Positions 30,901 to 36,900 of a stretch of 64,000 bases of DNA are shown one piece after another (the first letter of the stretch is position 1; each line of letters starts with the position of its first letter). Both the position numbers and the translations under genes were made by a program. The DNA lies in assembly GCA_947374865.1 (NCBI GenBank), contig CANCDR010000005.1, positions 1 through 64,000 of the forward strand. The letters run 5' to 3'. The notes under the pieces are model-generated. The model did no database searches and had not been told where the DNA came from. It worked only from the letters and a program-made list of their open reading frames with translations. This DNA comes from Oxalobacteraceae bacterium. Its GTDB lineage: Bacteria; Pseudomonadota; Gammaproteobacteria; Burkholderiales; Burkholderiaceae_D.

Positions 30901-33900
30901 TTAAGATTGATTTGTCCGCTGCCGAGCGCGCTGCCATTGCTGATGTTGATGATGCCATTGACAATGGTCGTTGTGCCACTATAGGTAGTGTTCGCATTCG
31001 CATTCGTCAGCGTCAATGTGCCATTGCCATTTTTGGTCAGCGCGCCAGTGCCGGTTATAGCGCCATCGATGCTTACGCTATTACTGTTGGTGTCAATGTT
31101 ACCGGCGGCAGACAAAGTCACGCTGCGCGTGCTCGGCGAGGTAATATTTCCACCGGCCTGTAAAGTCCCTCCGTTAAAAATCAACGTATTAGTCGCGCTG
31201 CCATTCCCCAACGCATCGGTCGAATTTGCATTCAGCGTGCCTGCGCTGATGGTCGTTGTGCCGCTGTAGGTATTTCCGCCGGTCAGCGTCAATGTGCCTG
31301 TTCCCGCTTTAGTTAATCCAAATCCACCCCCGCTAATGCTGCCGCCTACGGTGAAGGTGTTTGCACTGACGGTGACGGTACGGTTACCGCTCATGTTCAC
31401 TGCACCAGTACCCATATTCAAACTTTGACTGCCAGTAAAGCTGAAGTCGCCATTCCAGTTTTGGAGGTTGTTTGTGCCAAGCGTGATGCCAGAAATAGTG
31501 CTGTTGATCGTGCCACCGCTGATCGTTAAAGGGCCTGTGCCAATTGCCGAAGATGTCGTCGTGCCGCTGGCACCGTTGTTGAGCACTAACGTGCCCGAGC
31601 TCAATGTTGTGCCGCCGCTATAGGTATTCGCACCAGAGAGCGTCAGTGTGCCTGCCCCCGACTTGGTCAAGGTGCCACCGCTGCTGATTAAGGCTGTAGA
31701 AAAGGTGACATTTTGGCTATTGGTGTCAATATTAATCGCTTGATTTACGGCGGCACTAAAGCGGCCGGAATAGTCATTCGTATTCAATGATGAATACTGC
31801 AAGGTGCCGCCGCTAAAGACAATGCTTCCATTAGCATTGGAGAGTTGCTTTCCTATTGGACCAGATGTGTTGGCAATTTCTGCTGACCCGAGGTTCAATA
31901 TCCCGCCATTGATGTTTGTTACGCCGGTGTAGGTATTCGCGCCTGAGAGCGCCAGTGTTCCTGTACCGGCTTTAGTTAATCCAAATCCATTCCCGCTAAT
32001 GACGCCGCCCACGGTGAGGGTGTTGCTGCTGTTATTCGTCCATGTCTGCGTGCCATTGAGCACAATGCTAGGATTGATCGTCACCGCCCCTGCGCCGGTA
32101 TTAAGCGTTATGCCGCCACTACCCAGCGTGAGCGCATAACCGTCCGCATTAAGGGTCGTGGGCGTTGTGGAATTTTGTGTCAGACTTTGAACTGACATGT
32201 TTGCCCCGAGCGTTGAACTGCTCGGTGCGTTTGCAACAGTATTGGCGGAGAAAAAAACGTTCGTCCCACTACCGGGTACCAGCCCCTGCGCACTGCCAGC
32301 GGCACTAGAAAACCAGTTGCTCGCGCTACTACCGTTAGAAGCAGCCCACACCTGCGATACCCCTGTGAGTCCGCCCGTCCAGTAAGCCGCTGTTAGCGCT
32401 GTGGCAGGGGTAACAGACACCGTCAGGGTATTCGCGGTAGCACTCGGTGTGCCGACAGTAAAATTGGTGTTGTTATAGACTGTGCCAAGCGAATAGCTTG
32501 CGTTACTTAAAGTACTACCTGCAACACCTTGGAGAAGTGTGTAACTACCCGACATGGGGGTGACGCTATTGATGCCATACAAATTTACTTTGACCGTACC
32601 ACTAGCCGTCGCGGCACCTACCACGTTGATCATGGCGCTATTGAGCGCCCCACCAATCGATGACCCGACTGCCGTAGTGCCGCCGCCGACGATACTCAGT
32701 CCGCCACCAATGTTAAGTGGCGTATCCGTGGTGGCAAAGTAATTCAACACCGCGCCAGTACCTACGCTGACATTACCTGTACCTAAAGCACTCCCGCTCG
32801 TCGCAGTCAATGTGCTGCTGCTAATCGTGGTGCCACCTGAGTAATCATTGGCGCCGGACAAAATCAAGCTGCCACTGCCGGCCTTGGTCAATACATTGCC
32901 GGTGATGCCATCGCTGATTTTGCCACCGAGCGTCAAGGTGCCGAAGGCCGTAATCGTGCGCGTTGTTCCTGGCAGTGAGCCCAATGAGACCGCGCCCGTA
33001 CCAAGATTCATGACGCCAGATGCCTGAAAATCAGCGTTAATCGTAATCGGGTTGCTGTTGGCGTTGTTGAAATTTATCGTAGAAACGACACCACCACCAA
33101 AAATAGTCAGAGGACCGGAACCAAGCGCGGTATTACTATCTAATTGGAGATTGCCGGCGTTGAGCACCACACCGCCGGAATAGGTATTCAAACCAGAAAG
33201 AACCAAATGGCTAGTCCCAGATTTGACCAGAGTCAGTGCGCCGGTGTTGTCTTGGATCGGTGCAGTAATAAAAATAGAACCATTGCCGGAAGTCAGGTAG
33301 ATATTGGCCGCAGAAGTTCCTGTTTGTTGTAATACGCCGCCTGTACTGGCGATGGAAAACGAGCCCGTGCCACCATTGAGGATGCCATTGGTTTGTAGAT
33401 TATTGTTGCCCAATGACAGTGCACCTGCACCCGTGAAGCGCAGGCTATTGATGTTACGAGCTTGGGTTAAGCTGGTCGTGCCCGTCAGTGTGACGTTTGC
33501 AGAAGAAGTCCACGTTGTCTCCGCTGTACCTGCAATGCCAGCTGGGATGACGTTGCCGCTCGCATCATAAATCGCATAGTCCGTCTGTGCGGTAGCAGAC
33601 GTACCGGTCGTGGCCCATGGGCCGATGATGTTATTTAGGGTAGTCGTTGCAGCACCGAATACCTTGATCATGTTAATAGTCGAACTGGGGCCCGCCGTTA
33701 GGGCCGAAAATGTTACTGTGCCGGTGCTATTTACTACAGTATTCAGCCCGCTGAGCGTGAGTGTCTGTGCATTCCCTGATCCTCCTACCATGTTCGCGGT
33801 CAACACGATATTCGTTTGCCCGTTGTTGAGTTGCACTGATCCGATCGTTTCAGCGTAAGTGAGTGAGGCACCAGAAGTGTTTGTGTAGTTGATCGTGCCG

Positions 33901-36900
33901 CCATTGGAGGTAATGGGCGCGGTATCTTTAAGACGACTAAAGCTGCCCTCGGTACTACTAGTATTAGCTAAGGTCAAAACAGCATTGTTATTGATCGAAA
34001 TACTCGCTGAGTTGTTAATCGAACCCGATGCGCCCGATAAGGTGAGGGTGCCACCATTGATCGTCGTTGAGCCTTGGTAGCTGTTGGTACCGGTCAGCGT
34101 GAAGGTGCCTGTACCGGTTTTAGTAATGCCGCCACTCCCACTGATGACACCCGCAAAACTTGTCGAGCTATTATTGCCACCTGTCGTCAGCCTAAAGCTA
34201 GTGAGTGATACATTACCGCCCGTTGCACCCCCCCCAATCAGCGAACCAATCGTCTCATCCGCTTGGAGTGACAAGGTTGTGTATAAGGCGTTGGCCAGGT
34301 TCACTGAACCGGTATCTGCAATCGCCGATCCTCCCGACAAACTGAGCGTAGCTCCGTTAATAGCGGTCGTGCCGGTATAGGTATTCGTGCCAGACAAGCT
34401 CAAGGTACCACCGCCGGTGATGCTCAACGTACCCGTACCGGATATGCTGCCTGCAAAGGCTGCTGGACTCGTCGAACCACCCACGGTTAGTGTTGCTGCA
34501 CCGAGCGTAACGTTGCCACCGGTCGGGCCACCGCCGGTGAGTGAACCGATTTGTGTATTGAATCCGGTGATATCAAGTATGGCCCCCAATGTATTGCTCA
34601 TGCTGACTTCTGAATTATTGCCGAATGCGCCGCTAGTACCGGCTACGGAGGTCACGCCGGCCTTGAGTGTGCCGGCGTTGACGGTCGTTGCGCCGGTGTA
34701 GGTGTTCGCCCCTGATAACGTCCATGTTCCGCTACCAGACTTCATCAATGATGTCGCCCCCGATCCGTTATTTCCAAGATTAGGTCGCAATGTACCGCTA
34801 CCGCTTCCCGTCAGTGTGAGCGACTGTGTGGTGTTAGAGCCGATGAAGGCAATACTGCCAGTATTATTAAAAGTAATCCCATTTGTGCCTGACGCATCAA
34901 GGGCTGAGGTGGTCGTACCGCCTTGGATGCTGAAGAGTCGGTCAGTGCTTTGAGCGATGCCGGTATTGGCATATTGCAGCGTGCCGCCGTTCAAAATCAA
35001 ATTGCCTGCGACATTGGTGTTCTGACCAATCGCACTAGCTGCGCCGCCATTGGCGAGGCTGCCCGTCGTGCCGGTGGAAAGGGTGCCGGCGCTGATGGTC
35101 GTTGTGCCGCTGTAGGTATTTACGCCAGTCAGCGTCAATGCACCGTCACCCGACTTAGTCAGACCGCCACTGCCTGCTATCACGCCAGCGATGCTCATGC
35201 TATTACTGTTGGTGTCGATGTTACCTGTGGCAGTCAACGTCACACCGCGCGCGTTCGGCGAGACGATAGCTCCACCGGCCTGTAAGGTCCCTCCGCTAAA
35301 AATCAGTGTATTACTCGCGCTGCCATTCCCCAACGAATCGGTCGAATTTGCATTAAGCGTCCCTGCGCTGATGGTCGTTGTGCCGCTGTAGGTATTTACG
35401 CCGGAGAGAGTCAGTGTGCCCGTGCCGGCTTTAGTAATACCGCCAGCAGTGCCGCTGATGATGCCTGCAAAGCTTGTAGAGGTATTATTACCACCCGTCG
35501 TCAGAACAAAGTTATTGAGTAAGACATTACCGCCCAATAAACCCCCGCCACTAAGTGAACCAATCGTCTCATTCGCCTGGAGTGACAAATATGTGTCTGC
35601 GGCGTTACTCATAACCACTGGACCCGTATCGGCAATCGCCAACCCTCCCGACAAACTAAGTGTACCCCCGCTAATCGTGGTGGTGCCGGTGTAGGTGTTC
35701 GTACCGGCGAGAATTGTCGTGCCAGAACCTGCAATCGTTAATGCAGATGCGCTCGTATTATTCGCAATAAGAGCATTGATGGTGGTTGGATTGGTGGAGG
35801 CATTTGCGATGGTTAAGGTGCCGCCAGCTTTATTAGCCTTGAGCGTACCTGGATTAGTTGTACCGATGGTCAGTGCGCTGCTATCTGATTCAGCCGTGAT
35901 GCTAGAAACTTGTAGGGTCTGGCCAGCGGTGTCTATGGTCGCAGGAGTAGTGCCACCGTCATTTTTTTGTGTCAGCGTGTTGATCGTTGTTGTTGGTGCG
36001 GCTAGGGTGATGTTTGCTGCTGCACCTGTGCCTTCGGTAATTTGTACTTCTGCTGTACTAACGTCGGGGATGATTTTTAGGCCGGAGCTGAGGCGGGTTA
36101 CAACTGTGCCGCCGTCGACCGTAATGCTCGTGTTGTCGACAATGGTTGTAGTGGTGTCGAGGTTATTGCCCGCCACATCTTTTAGAACGGCATTGGCGTT
36201 GACCTGGAGTTGGAGTGTTCCGGCGCTGCTAGGCGTGGCTTGAACGGTGAAGACGCCGGGGGTGGTTTCTGTGACGGTACCGATGGTGACCGTTGCCGTA
36301 CCCGCGTTGCCAAAGTCAGCGGCACTGACTGTGCTTGCATCCATGTCCTCGTTGAAGGTGACCGTGTAAGTCACCATCGTGTTCACTGCGACGGAGCTAC
36401 CGTTCTTGTCGTCGACGATGCTGTTCAGCGTGGGCGCAATCGTATCGACCGTCATCGTCACTGTGTTGTTTGCATCCGCGCCATCCGCATTGACGTTGCC
36501 GGCGGCATCATCGAATACCCCGCTAGCGACGCTGACAATACCATTTGCACTGCTGTTGGCCGTCGGTGTAAAGGTCGCTGTGTAACTGGTGCCAGAACCA
36601 GTAAAGTTCGTCAGTGCGCCGCCGCTTACAGAGACATCGGCAGACGTAAAAGCATTACTGCCAGGATTGTCTGAGAGCGTAAATGTCAGGATCGCGCTCT
36701 CGCCTGCTTTGAGGCTACTCTTGTCGCTAGTAATGCTGATCGTGGGTCGAATCGTATCGACCGTCATCGTTACTGTGTTGTTTGTATCTGCGCCATCCGC
36801 ATTGACGTTGCCGGCTGCATCATCGAATACCCCACTAGCGATGCTGACAATACCATTGGTATTGCTATTCACATCCGGTGTAAAGGTCGCTGTGTAACTG

